Assembly: GCA_002898375.1 (NCBI GenBank)
Contig: BEIN01000006.1
Span: 38,596 to 102,595 of the forward strand
Source: a bacterium HR37
GTDB taxonomy: Bacteria; Desulfobacterota_D; UBA1144; Nemesobacterales; CSP1-2
Reading direction: 5' to 3'
DNA: 64,000 bases
This document shows positions 41,498 to 49,758 of the stretch, in pieces (positions within the stretch are counted from its first letter, which is position 1; each line of letters opens with the position of its first letter). The position numbers were made by a program, and so were the translations under genes. The notes beneath the pieces were generated by a model. It made no database searches and was not told where the DNA came from. It saw only the letters and a program-made list of their open reading frames with translations.

Positions 41498-41763
41498 TCC
41501 CTTACCATCTCAATTGCCTTTACCGGGCACTCGTTAGCACATATGCCACAACCCTTGCAATACCTGTAGTCTACCCTATAAGCAAGAACGTATTTCTTCC
41601 CACGAGCAGTGAAGTCTCCCTGTTCTGTGTATATTGCCAAATCAGGGCAGTAAACCCAGCAAATGTTACACCTCACACACAGCTCATCTTTAATCTCAGG
41701 ACGAAAGTTTCTCCATCCTTCTTTTGTTTCTAACCTTGTTGAGCCTTTATCCGCTATCATCAC
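41494..41763 (-). CDS. porD: 2-oxoacid:ferredoxin oxidoreductase, delta (ferredoxin) subunit
   Basis: The 89-residue subunit carries two [4Fe-4S] motifs, CVRCNICWVYCP and CKGCGICANECP, that pass electrons from the TPP site to free ferredoxin. A long insertion between them (DLAIYTEQGDFTARGKKYVL) is usual for PorD. The start overlaps the gamma gene's end by 17 bp. Position between gamma and alpha is the standard PorCDAB order. Confidence 0.95.
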   Translation of the reverse strand: MMIADKGSTRLETKEGWRNFRPEIKDELCVRCNICWVYCPDLAIYTEQGDFTARGKKYVLAYRVDYRYCKGCGICANECPVKAIEMVRE

Positions 41764-42298
41764 CGTTTACCTGCCTTGTTTGCTCCCATGCAGCCTTTAC
41801 AAGCTCAAAGTTTTTTTCAACTCTTTTACCGTTTAAGAAACGAGGCAGAACCCTTTCCACAGAAGAAAGAGAAGGTATCCCAATGGCTTTTATAAAAGCC
41901 CCTACCATAGCGGTGTTCACTATGGCTCTACCTATGATCTTTAAGGCAAGAGAGGTTGCAGGGACGGTAAAAACCTTTGCATAGCTTAGGTTAAAACCGT
42001 TTTTTTCGGTATTTACAATAAAAACTGTGTCAGCCGATACACCCAAAAGGGTATCCTTTAGGGAAAGAAGTGTCTCATCAGAGACGACAAGCACATTGGG
42101 GGATATAACAGGTTCTCTTTTAAGTATGGGCATGTCATTAAACCTTAAATACGCCTTAAGAGGAGCCCCTCTTCTTTCTGGCCCAAATTCAGGAAATGCC
42201 TGGATATATTTACCTTCACAGACAAGAGCGGAAGCAAGAATCTGAGAAGCGGTAACCATTCCCTGACCTCCCCTGCTGTGTATTCTAACCTCAATCAT
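41747..42298 (-). CDS. porC: 2-oxoacid:ferredoxin oxidoreductase, gamma subunit
   Basis: The 183-residue gamma subunit has the family start IEVRIHSRGGQGMVTASQIL and then FPEFGPERRGAPLKAYLRFN. VVSDETLLSLKDTLLG follows. It caps the CoA-binding side of the complex in structures of related enzymes. It is the first por gene; the CBS-domain gene lies 16 bp upstream. No convincing Shine-Dalgarno is seen before ATG 42298. Confidence 0.95.
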   Translation of the reverse strand: MIEVRIHSRGGQGMVTASQILASALVCEGKYIQAFPEFGPERRGAPLKAYLRFNDMPILKREPVISPNVLVVSDETLLSLKDTLLGVSADTVFIVNTEKNGFNLSYAKVFTVPATSLALKIIGRAIVNTAMVGAFIKAIGIPSLSSVERVLPRFLNGKRVEKNFELVKAAWEQTRQVNGDDSG

Positions 42299-42314
42299 TG
42301 TTCGTTTTAAAGGG

Positions 42315-42746
42315 TTAAGCTGTCATACCCTCATCCACAGACCACACTTCCGCAGAAAGCAAGGTGGAGAGGGCATTTCTCTCGCTTATAATATCCCTCA
42401 TGGATATTATCCCATAGAGTTTTCCATCCTCTAAAACCACAATGTGCCTTATCTTGTATTCAACCATCTTTTTTACAACCTCGACAATAGTTTCGTGGAT
42501 TTCAGAAGTGATAACGTCTTTTGTGGCAATCTTCTCAACCTTCTCATCCACAGAAATTCTATTCATTACCGATCTCACTATGTCCCGTTCGGAAACAACC
42601 CCTCTAACCCTACTGCTCTCCTTCTCATCAACAAGGACAATAAGGCCCACCCTGTTTTTTACCATTAACTCCGCTATATCTACTATCTTTGTATCCAGCG
42701 TTGCTGTTATAACGTTTCTACGGGCCATAAACTTTGCTTCAACCAT
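42315..42746 (-). CDS. Tandem CBS-domain protein upstream of the por genes
   Basis: The 143-residue protein consists of two CBS motifs: ATLDTKIVDIAELMVKNRVG with VLVDEKESSRVRGVVSERDI, then VEVVKKMVEYKIRHIVVLED with LYGIISMRDII. Such Bateman modules bind adenine nucleotides and modulate partner proteins. It lies 16 bp before porC on the same strand, so it is very likely expressed with the oxidoreductase, perhaps as an energy-charge sensor. That role is inferred from position. Confidence 0.9.
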   Translation of the reverse strand: MVEAKFMARRNVITATLDTKIVDIAELMVKNRVGLIVLVDEKESSRVRGVVSERDIVRSVMNRISVDEKVEKIATKDVITSEIHETIVEVVKKMVEYKIRHIVVLEDGKLYGIISMRDIISERNALSTLLSAEVWSVDEGMTA

Positions 42747-42937
42747 TTGATTTCTTCCCCTGCTCTGGCTTTAATCACTGTACTATGCAAATCCCATACC
42801 ATCCATAAAGAAAAACAGCAAGCACACAATTAACTGAAATCATTAACAAAATACCCAGGGAGACCCTAGATAAAGGATGGCTCGCCAAGGGCAAAACTGT
42901 CTTATTTTCTGACACAAGACACAAAACCCTATGGAAC

Positions 42938-43025
42938 TGGTGCCCGGGGTGGGAATCGAACCCACACGGGGCAACGCCCCATTGGATTTTAAGTCCAATG
43001 CGTCTGCCAGTTCCGCCACCCGGGC
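42938..43025 (-). tRNA. tRNA-Leu (anticodon TAA)
   Basis: Read on the minus strand: acceptor GCCCGGG pairs with CCCGGGC, the anticodon loop is CTTAAAA (anticodon TAA), a long variable arm ATGGGGCGTTGCCCCGT is present as in class II tRNAs, the T-arm is GTGGGTTCGATTCCCAC, and the gene ends ACCA with CCA encoded. Length 88 nt. tRNA-Cys lies 51 bp upstream on the same strand. Confidence 0.97.
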
Positions 43026-43076
43026 TTATACTGGAACAAGAGACTAAAGAAAGAGCGCAGCATAGAAAAACCTAAA

Positions 43077-43148
43077 AGGCGGCGCCCGGATTCGAACCGG
43101 GGTATTGCGGTTTTGCAGACCGCTGCCTTACCTCTTGGCTACGCCGCC
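43077..43148 (-). tRNA. tRNA-Cys (anticodon GCA)
   Basis: Minus strand: GGCGGCG acceptor pairs with CGCCGCC, the anticodon stem-loop GCGGTCTGCAAAACCGC has anticodon GCA, the T-arm is CCGGTTCGAATCCGG, and the discriminator is U as expected for Cys. CCA is not encoded here, unlike in tRNA-Leu and tRNA-Asn, so it must be added after transcription. Confidence 0.96.
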
Positions 43149-43246
43149 CTGTTAATCAACCAATAGAAAACTTCCTCAAAGGTAGTTTTACTGAAAACCA
43201 TCGAGTTTTCAAGAGCCTAAAAGATCATAATCCAGCTGCATTCATT

Positions 43247-43777
43247 CTAACTTGGTATACCACCAAATGGATTCCACTTCTCCGTAAGAAGAAGCATACC
43301 CGGGATTAGAAGGGTTAAGATAGCCTCAATAACAAAAATCCAGCCCACCAATGTAGCTAGGGGTTTACCCAGGGATAAAGCCGCAAATGCCAGTATAACC
43401 AGCAAAGCCCATGCCAGACAGAATATACCAAACCAGAAACCTGCTGTACCTAGGGAGAAGAAGTGAATTGCGTACCACACAAAAGCAATAAAGGCAAAAA
43501 GACAAAACCAGCCCAATCCCTTTGAATCATAACCCAGAGCAAATATAGCCGCTACCATGAAATAGATAAGAGCAAATACAGATATCAAGGCAGTAGCAGC
43601 AGTCAATCCAAGTGTATGAAGCTTCCAAGCTGCAATAGATATGAATATTCCGACTCCGAGATTCAGTACCCCTATCTCCTTTGCTCCTGTTTTTCCAAGA
43701 AGGGTTACCCCATTTCCAAAGAAAACAAAACCAACCATTAACAAAACAAAACCAAGCAAAGCTTCCACTGGCACCAT
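43247..43777 (-). CDS. AmiS/UreI-family membrane channel
   Basis: The protein has six membrane spans and starts LLGFVLLMVGFVFFGNGVTL, which is typical of AmiS/UreI channels that pass urea or short amides (and are acid-gated in Helicobacter). The frame extends to a GTG at 43786, but AAGGAGG spaced 8 nt points to ATG 43777, giving 176 residues. No urease or amidase is nearby in the window, so the substrate and role are open. It lies upstream of the tRNA-Cys/tRNA-Leu pair on the same strand. Confidence 0.85.
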   Translation of the reverse strand: MVPVEALLGFVLLMVGFVFFGNGVTLLGKTGAKEIGVLNLGVGIFISIAAWKLHTLGLTAATALISVFALIYFMVAAIFALGYDSKGLGWFCLFAFIAFVWYAIHFFSLGTAGFWFGIFCLAWALLVILAFAALSLGKPLATLVGWIFVIEAILTLLIPGMLLLTEKWNPFGGIPS

Positions 43778-43880
43778 CTCACACACCTCCTTATATTAAG
43801 TTCTAACATTTCGATTTAAACACAATTTCTGTTGTTATGTCAAGAGCTTTCTCCACCCTCTGTTTTTGAAAATCCTCCTG

Positions 43881-43907
43881 TTAACACCGATTTTTATAAG
43901 GTAGAAT
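43881..43907 (+). promoter_or_regulatory. Candidate promoter for the small membrane protein gene
   Basis: TTAACA (43881-43886), a 15-bp spacer and TAGAAT (43902-43907) lie 29 bp before ATG 43936. The spacer is short for sigma-70. Confidence 0.35.
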
Positions 43908-43935
43908 TTAGATTAAAAACAAAGGGGTGAGGGAC

Positions 43936-44316
43936 ATGAAGGGAATGGATATAGTACTTATACTGCTTAGTTTGTTTACCCTAGCAGTAGTTACGGTAGC
44001 ACTTAAAACCTCTCTTTTCATAAAGGATAGGTCCGAAAGGGTTCACAAAACGGTCTGTTTTCTTATAGCAATTATTGCAGGATACGTTTTCTCAAGCCCG
44101 CTTGGAGGCATAATACTTGGAATGATAAAAGAATCAATTGATATATCGCTTGCTATACACCGTAACATCTTTAACAGAGAAAGAATGGCAAGTGCTACAA
44201 GAACCTTTATATTCTGGTTTATTGGCGGATTTCTGGGAGCAGATGCACTTGAGCGCTTTCAACACTACATATCCTCAATTATCTACTCAGGTATCCTCTT
44301 TGAAGGAACGGGTTAG
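43936..44316 (+). CDS. Conserved-looking small membrane protein, unknown function
   Basis: I start the gene at ATG 43936, preceded by AAAGGGGTGAGG; a GTG three codons upstream is also in frame. The 126-residue protein has an N-terminal span (IVLILLSLFTLAVVTVAL), a middle hydrophobic segment (TVCFLIAIIAGYVFSSPLGG) and a glycine-rich segment FIFWFIGGFLGAD near the end. Between them is a charged helix MIKESIDISLAIHRNIFNR. I do not recognise the family. It converges with the radical SAM gene with 16 bp between the stops. Confidence 0.6.
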   Translation: MKGMDIVLILLSLFTLAVVTVALKTSLFIKDRSERVHKTVCFLIAIIAGYVFSSPLGGIILGMIKESIDISLAIHRNIFNRERMASATRTFIFWFIGGFLGADALERFQHYISSIIYSGILFEGTG

Positions 44317-44332
44317 AGGATCCTCTTCAACA

Positions 44333-46213
44333 TTAACCCCTATCTAGGACTAGGTTAAATACTGATGAATCAATATTAATCATGCCCCTTATCCTCTCGT
44401 TTACAGAGATATAAACCCTATCCCCATACTTAGAAAGTCTTTTAAGGAAATTGTTCAGGTACTCAAGCTCATCCTCGTCGAGATCCTCTATGGTTAAAGT
44501 AACTGATGAAGCCGTGTTCTTAAGAAGGCTCTCTATGTAGCCCGTAGCCTTAACAAAGAACTCTCGCTTTTGGAGTCCCTCCCTTAGAGAGATTGAAAGG
44601 TTAGCAGCAGCGTTTTTAAAGTGGTTAACAGAGACCTCAAGAGTACCCCCCTTAAGGTAACTACCAAAAGCTCTCTCCAATAAGCCAGCGTATTTGTTTA
44701 CCCTGCTGTTTAGTGTCTCAAACTCTTCAACGAAGTGGCGATCAACATAATCACGCATTGAAAGTGCAATTATCCACTCCTTTATAACAAGTGGAACATA
44801 CCTGGGTTTTGAAAATGGTATGGATCTTAGGAAATGATAAATACGTGAGATACCTCCAGGTAGCAATCCATAGATAAAGAACCTTGTGGCAACCCCTATC
44901 TGTTCTTTTAGAGGGTATACACTTCTAAATAAAGGATTGGATAGATAACGAAGTTTGTTTTTTATTCTTTCCGCTATGCTTGCATCATCAAGCAACCGGT
45001 AATAAAGGTTTCTATACCCTCTTATCATCTCATCATAGGTCATGCGTTTAGGGATTATATTTGTCCCAAGCTTTGTATTGTCCGAGCTGTTTGCATTTAC
45101 AATGATTCTACCTTCTTTTTGCAACCTCTCATAAAGAGGTGTCTTGGGAACAGCGGTTAGAAGACCAACCATTGCTGCCTGTATCCCGGATTCCTGTATA
45201 AAGCGATACTGCTTCTCAAATATCTCAACCGTATCGTTATCAAAGCCAATTATGAACCCAGCAAGGATTTCGATACCATAAGAGTAAATCTTCCTGATTG
45301 AAGAAATCATATCCTGACGTGTGTTTTGAAATTTAAGGGTTTCTTTCAAGCTGTTCTCATCTGGGGATTCAATTCCTATAAAAACCCACTCAAAGTTTGC
45401 TTCCCTAAAGAGGCGAAGGAGCTCATCATCCTGGGCAAGATTTAAAGATGCTTCGGTTCCAAAACGGAACTGAAAGTTATGCTCCCGCTGGTAGTCAATC
45501 AAGAACCTAAGCAGTTTCTTTACCACAGGCTTATTTCCAATCAGGTTATCATCTACAAAGAAAACATTGCTTATGTTTAGTCTCCTTAGCATGTCTAGTT
45601 CTCTGCCCACCTGCTCCAAGGACTTGGTTCTTGGTTTTCGTCCAAACATAACTATTATGTCACAAAACTCACAGCGGAAAGGACACCCTCGAGAGAACTG
45701 AAGACTTATTGCTTCATACTTATCAAGCTTTAGGAGATCAAAGCGTGGAACCGGAGAGTCTGTAAGATCAACCTCACCAGTTTCCTGATATAACTTCTTG
45801 GGTTTTCCTCTTTCAAAATCTTGACAGAACTCCCTCCATATATACTCAGCCTCTCCAGCTACAACGGTATCTGCAATAGGTTCATAAAGCTCCGGACAAA
45901 GGGAGGCATAGCTTCCACCCGCAACCACATAGTATCCTTTTTTTCTGTAAAAGGTTAGTAACTCCTTTTGCCTCTCAAATTGAATACCCATCCCACAAAT
46001 ACCTATTATGTCTGCATCCGGCTCTAAGGGGACAGATTCTACGTTTTCATCAACTATAGAGACCTCCCAATGTTCAGGACACAGAGCTGCAAGGGTGGCC
46101 AAACCCAAAGGTGGATTAACGGTCCTTCTGTTGTAAGGTAAAATCTTCTCAATTGTCCATTTAAAGCTCCAGAAACTCTCCTGAAACCTTGGGTTTATAA
46201 GCAATAATTTCAT
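44333..46213 (-). CDS. B12-binding radical SAM protein with DUF4070-like C-terminus
   Basis: The 626 residues begin with a cobalamin-binding Rossmann domain (MKLLLINPRFQESFWSFKWT; CGMGIQFERQKELLTFYRKK; VVAGGSYASL). A radical SAM core follows with cluster motif CPFRCEFCDI near residue 180 and FFVDDNLIGN. From about residue 390 there is a DUF4070-like region (GTNIIPKRMTYDEMIRGYRN). This group includes the HpnP/HpnR hopanoid methylases and other methyltransferases, and uses methylcobalamin plus a 5'-deoxyadenosyl radical. Here a further C-terminal helical domain (about 480-626) makes it longer than HpnP. The substrate is unknown. A strong AAGGAGG precedes ATG 46213. Confidence 0.85.
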   Translation of the reverse strand: MKLLLINPRFQESFWSFKWTIEKILPYNRRTVNPPLGLATLAALCPEHWEVSIVDENVESVPLEPDADIIGICGMGIQFERQKELLTFYRKKGYYVVAGGSYASLCPELYEPIADTVVAGEAEYIWREFCQDFERGKPKKLYQETGEVDLTDSPVPRFDLLKLDKYEAISLQFSRGCPFRCEFCDIIVMFGRKPRTKSLEQVGRELDMLRRLNISNVFFVDDNLIGNKPVVKKLLRFLIDYQREHNFQFRFGTEASLNLAQDDELLRLFREANFEWVFIGIESPDENSLKETLKFQNTRQDMISSIRKIYSYGIEILAGFIIGFDNDTVEIFEKQYRFIQESGIQAAMVGLLTAVPKTPLYERLQKEGRIIVNANSSDNTKLGTNIIPKRMTYDEMIRGYRNLYYRLLDDASIAERIKNKLRYLSNPLFRSVYPLKEQIGVATRFFIYGLLPGGISRIYHFLRSIPFSKPRYVPLVIKEWIIALSMRDYVDRHFVEEFETLNSRVNKYAGLLERAFGSYLKGGTLEVSVNHFKNAAANLSISLREGLQKREFFVKATGYIESLLKNTASSVTLTIEDLDEDELEYLNNFLKRLSKYGDRVYISVNERIRGMINIDSSVFNLVLDRG

Positions 46214-46290
46214 ACTCCCCTTCCTCCTTAAAATAAAAACAGTGTCTCAAGTGTAAAACAATTCGACAACTTAATCAATAGAGGCCAAAA

Positions 46291-46869
46291 TTAGCAGCGT
46301 TTGTTTTTAAAGCAAAACCACAGGGTAAGGTTAATAAAACAGGATAGAAAAACGATAAAAAGAACGGAGAACTTAAAGAACTGCCTTGGCATAATATAGA
46401 AGGAAACGTCTCTCATATTGTTTTTCCAGAGCTCGTTATCGAACAGAAGGGGATGAAAAACATCTATCCAGAACCAGTCAAAGAATGGAAGGACTATAAG
46501 CAAAGAGACAACTACAGAGACATTAATAAGTGAGAACAAAGATACGTATCTGGCATCAAACGTAAGAGCTATAAGGAAAACAGAGACAACTGCTATAATA
46601 GCCAGCCTGTCAAATATTTCCCTTACCTCAGAAAGATGAAGCCTCTCTTTGCTCGTCCACATACCTGATAGTTCCCCAGAGTGCTTAAAGAACGATGTTA
46701 ACTCCTCTACCGCAACTAAAGTTCTATCTTTACCAAAAAGCTCACAGCGTGGATGCCACCTACAGTTAATCAAATACCAATTAGGAAAGTAAATCATTAA
46801 GAACAACGGAACGTAAACGGTAGTGTAGAGAAGTGAAAGTAAAAAAAGTAGCTTTTTTACCCTCTTCAT
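46291..46869 (-). CDS. DUF1461-type integral membrane protein
   Basis: The 192-residue protein has an N-terminal span, a soluble segment with HLSEVREIFDRLAIIAVVSV, and three more spans. Between the last two is FHPLLFDNELWKNNMRDVSF followed by MPRQFF. This matches the DUF1461 pattern 'F-H-x-L-L-F-x-N-x-x-W...D...P..F'. The family is uncharacterised. It is followed, and probably co-expressed, with other genes of this minus-strand run (Mpo1-like, SelW-like and MsrA upstream). Confidence 0.72.
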   Translation of the reverse strand: MKRVKKLLFLLSLLYTTVYVPLFLMIYFPNWYLINCRWHPRCELFGKDRTLVAVEELTSFFKHSGELSGMWTSKERLHLSEVREIFDRLAIIAVVSVFLIALTFDARYVSLFSLINVSVVVSLLIVLPFFDWFWIDVFHPLLFDNELWKNNMRDVSFYIMPRQFFKFSVLFIVFLSCFINLTLWFCFKNKRC

Positions 46870-46918
46870 AGAATGCTCTTTCGGATTAAACAGCTCTGTT
46901 ACAGCAACAACTGCTTAC

Positions 46919-47224
46919 CTAAAACTTTATCCTGCCTGTAATTATATCCTTAAACATTACCCAGTCACCCATAAGGCTATATAGAGGATACTTAAAAGTA
47001 GCCGGTTTGTTCTTTTCTACAAAGAAGTGTCCTATCCAGGCAAAACCATAACCAACAACAGGAACGCCAATAAGGACAAACCAGGTTTGTGTAAGAACCG
47101 CATAGACAATCAAAGCTATAACCATTAAACACCCAAAGAAATGCAGACGACGATTCAGGGGATTACTGTGCTCAGATAGGTAAAACTTGTAGAATTCCCC
47201 AAAACTCCTAAACTCCCCCTTCAC
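46919..47224 (-). CDS. Mpo1-like (DUF962) membrane protein
   Basis: This protein matches the Mpo1/YGL010w family: SFGEFYKFYLSEHSNPLNRR, LHFFGC, and YGFAWIGHFFVEKNKPATF. The conserved histidines form an iron site, and in yeast the protein is a dioxygenase in alpha-oxidation of 2-hydroxy fatty acids. The longest frame starts at ATG 47272, overlapping the upstream gene by 65 bp. I prefer GTG 47224 (VKGEFRSFGEF), which gives the usual 101 residues and only a 17-bp overlap. Bacterial function is unproven but fits the lipid theme here. Confidence 0.8.
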   Translation of the reverse strand: MKGEFRSFGEFYKFYLSEHSNPLNRRLHFFGCLMVIALIVYAVLTQTWFVLIGVPVVGYGFAWIGHFFVEKNKPATFKYPLYSLMGDWVMFKDIITGRIKF

Positions 47225-47513
47225 CCTTTCTTCCCCCAATATCAGAATGTCCAAGTCTTTTATCAGGAGCAATAATGTCTCTTACAAGTTGCTTTAACTC
47301 CTTAAGCTCTGGAAATCTTCCCTGACTCTTCCTAGACCAGATTAACTTACCATCTACACGAATCTCAAAAACACCACCCGTTCCAGGAATTAAAGCAACC
47401 TCACCAATTTCTGACTCAAAAGTCGTTAAAAGCTCCTGAGCTACCCAAGCAGCCCGCATAAGCCAGCGGCACTTGGTACAATACTCTATTTCCACACGGC
47501 TTCTAACGCTCAT
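47208..47513 (-). CDS. SelT/SelW/SelH-family (Rdx) thioredoxin-like protein, Cys form
   Basis: The 101-residue protein begins RVEIEYCTKCRWLMRAAWVA with the CxxC redox motif, followed by LIPGTGGVFEIRVDGKLIWS and a C-terminal helix KELKQLVRDI, the compact Rdx fold. The eukaryotic and some bacterial relatives use selenocysteine at the second position; here it is Cys. The C-terminal 15 residues (HSDIGGRKGEGGV) are an extra tail. It follows msrA by 9 bp, and both are redox genes, so shared repair or thiol function is plausible. Confidence 0.85.
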   Translation of the reverse strand: MSVRSRVEIEYCTKCRWLMRAAWVAQELLTTFESEIGEVALIPGTGGVFEIRVDGKLIWSRKSQGRFPELKELKQLVRDIIAPDKRLGHSDIGGRKGEGGV

Positions 47514-47522
47514 ATTAAAACA

Positions 47523-48056
47523 CTACCTTCCCCATATCTTTTTAAGAAAGATATCCCTTCCGGACAGAAACTTATAGCTTTTATAAAGTACAGGACTTTT
47601 TTGATAGTACTTTTGATGATATTCCTCAGCCCTATAAAAGGGTGAAGCAGGAAGTATTTCGGTAACTATTGGTTTATCAAATCTCCCCGATTTCTCAAGT
47701 TCCCTTTTTGAGTTCTCTGCAATTATCTTCTGTTCCTCATCGTGATAGAATATAGCAGTTCTGTATTGGGGACCGATATCAGCAAACTGTCCATAAGGCA
47801 TAGTTGGGTCTATGTTTTTCCAGAACACATCCAGCAACTCGGAGTAAGAAATCTCCAGAGGATCATATACGACCTCAATTGCCTCATAGTGTCCGGTGGT
47901 TCCAGATAAAACCTCCTCATAAGTAGGGTTTTCTTTATGCCCACCTGTGTAACCAACCGTTGTTGATATAACCCCCTTTAGTTCATCAAATACAGGCTGC
48001 ATACACCAAAAACAACCACCTGCAAAAGTAGCCTTCTTAGCTCTTCCCTCTTCCAT
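47523..48056 (-). CDS. msrA: Peptide methionine sulfoxide reductase MsrA
   Basis: The 177-residue MsrA reduces S-methionine sulfoxide in proteins. The catalytic motif is FAGGCFWCMQPVFDELKG, with the nucleophile in GCFWC. VGYTGGHKENPTYEEVLSG, HYEAIEVVYDPLEISY and the C-terminal EEYHQKYYQ are conserved. The resolving Cys arrangement near the C-terminus is absent, so recycling may use GCFWC's second Cys. No signal peptide, so it is cytoplasmic. The SelW-like protein follows by 9 bp. Confidence 0.97.
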   Translation of the reverse strand: MEEGRAKKATFAGGCFWCMQPVFDELKGVISTTVGYTGGHKENPTYEEVLSGTTGHYEAIEVVYDPLEISYSELLDVFWKNIDPTMPYGQFADIGPQYRTAIFYHDEEQKIIAENSKRELEKSGRFDKPIVTEILPASPFYRAEEYHQKYYQKSPVLYKSYKFLSGRDIFLKKIWGR

Positions 48057-48126
48057 GTAAACATCACCCCATATAAACCAAAGTTTAACTTTATTTTTTT
48101 ATTTTACTTTATACCCATACCTCTTT

Positions 48127-49635
48127 CTAGTTATTTCTTATGGTATTTCTGTAAAAGACATCCTTTCTCCAGGGAAACCACGTAAAAACAAACGCTATAA
48201 TAAGCGTTACAAGAAGCCAACACACCCCTATTGCAAATATTGCATCCCAACCATAACCCCCATAAGGCTTTTTAAGCTCGTTTGTTAGATCCCAAAGCAA
48301 CATTGTGGTAAGGACAAAAGGAATAAAGAACTTTATCATAAGGTTCCACCACAGACCAACCTTAAACTCTGAAATCCTGTTAACATGATCCCTTATAAGC
48401 TCTATATGAAAAAGCCACCCTACCAGTATGCACTCTAAGATTCCAACAACGACCAAACCATAGTGGCTAAGGAAATGATCAACTATATCAAGCCAAAAGA
48501 GTCCACCACCTGTTGTAAATATAATCGCTCCCATAAAACCCAGAAGGGAAACAACTGTAACCACCCTACCCCTTTTGAAATCAAACTTATCTATAACCGC
48601 TGCAACGAAAGCCTCTATTATAGAAACCAAAGAGGTAAGTCCAGCCAGAACAAGTGCTAAAAAGAAAATCGCTCCAAACACGTTTCCAAAAGCTGGTAGC
48701 AGATTTATAGCTTGGGGGTAGGCTACAAAGGCAAGTCCTATTCCCTCGGAGATAACGGAATCTATTGAACCTCCGGTTTGAAAAGCCATGTATCCAAGGA
48801 TAGAAAAAACTGCAAAACCAGCAAGTATAGCAAAGAGCGAATCAGCAACTGATACTATAACCGCATTACCAGTAATGTTGTTTTCCTCAGGAAGATAGCT
48901 TGCATACGCTATAAGTATTCCGAACCCAAGACTCAGGGAGAAAAACACCTGACTGTATGCATCTATCCACACACGCGGGTGTTTTAGTACAGAGAAGTTT
49001 GGCTTTAAATAAGCAATGATCCCGTCTTTAGCCCCCTCAAGGGTTATACTCCATACCACCAGTACAAGTATAAGTATAAAGAGAAGGGGCATAAAAACCT
49101 TATTTGCAAACTCTATTCCCTTACCTATTCCCCTATAAACTATAAACCAGCTAACAAACCATATAAAAGCCAAACCGATAAGTATTGTAGACCTTATACC
49201 ACCTATATCCCAGGGACCTGAGGTGATTCCCAAAAAACTCTTAAAAAAGAACTCCTCAACACCTGTTCCCCAAGCCTTGTTTACGGAAAAAAACAGATAG
49301 TTAAGGCACCAAGATATTATTACAGAGTAATAAAGGGCTATACCAAACATAATAAAGGTAACAGCCCACCACCCAAGCCACTCCCACCTCTTTATTATCT
49401 TTGCATACGCAAGTGGAGCACTTGCAACCTTTTTATGTCCTATACCCAGTTCCAAGATCATAAGTGGAATCCCGGCAGTAACAAGCGCTATAACATAGGG
49501 GACCAGAAAGGCTCCACCTCCGTTTTCATAAGCCATATAGGCAAACCTCCATATGTTTCCAAGCCCAATTGCTGAACCTATTGTAGCCAGAAGAAAACCA
49601 ACACGGCTTTGCCACTGTTCTCTTTCATTCTTCAT
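48127..49635 (-). CDS. Neurotransmitter:sodium symporter family transporter
   Basis: The 502-residue protein has about 12 membrane spans in the LeuT fold. The substrate/Na site helix SRVGFLLATIGSAIGLGNIW and RFAYMAYENGGGAFLVPYVI are diagnostic for the NSS (SNF) family. Bacterial members import amino acids with sodium; the particular substrate cannot be read. It stands 70 bp upstream of msrA on the same strand. Its promoter should lie in the 120-bp divergent gap shared with mepA. Confidence 0.93.
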   Translation of the reverse strand: MKNEREQWQSRVGFLLATIGSAIGLGNIWRFAYMAYENGGGAFLVPYVIALVTAGIPLMILELGIGHKKVASAPLAYAKIIKRWEWLGWWAVTFIMFGIALYYSVIISWCLNYLFFSVNKAWGTGVEEFFFKSFLGITSGPWDIGGIRSTILIGLAFIWFVSWFIVYRGIGKGIEFANKVFMPLLFILILVLVVWSITLEGAKDGIIAYLKPNFSVLKHPRVWIDAYSQVFFSLSLGFGILIAYASYLPEENNITGNAVIVSVADSLFAILAGFAVFSILGYMAFQTGGSIDSVISEGIGLAFVAYPQAINLLPAFGNVFGAIFFLALVLAGLTSLVSIIEAFVAAVIDKFDFKRGRVVTVVSLLGFMGAIIFTTGGGLFWLDIVDHFLSHYGLVVVGILECILVGWLFHIELIRDHVNRISEFKVGLWWNLMIKFFIPFVLTTMLLWDLTNELKKPYGGYGWDAIFAIGVCWLLVTLIIAFVFTWFPWRKDVFYRNTIRNN

Positions 49636-49758
49636 TGAGCCATCCTCCCTCTTACTTAGGGGTTATTAACAAAACACCGCTAAGAAACAGAAAAAATATT
49701 AAAATCAGTTAATTTACTCAATGTCAAATCCAAAACAACTGTTTTAAAATATAGCATT

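Noticed and set aside
42900..42937. TGTCTT/AAGACA hairpin downstream of tRNA-Leu as a terminator
   Set aside because: The stem is only 6 bp with a 12-nt loop and a short T tract.
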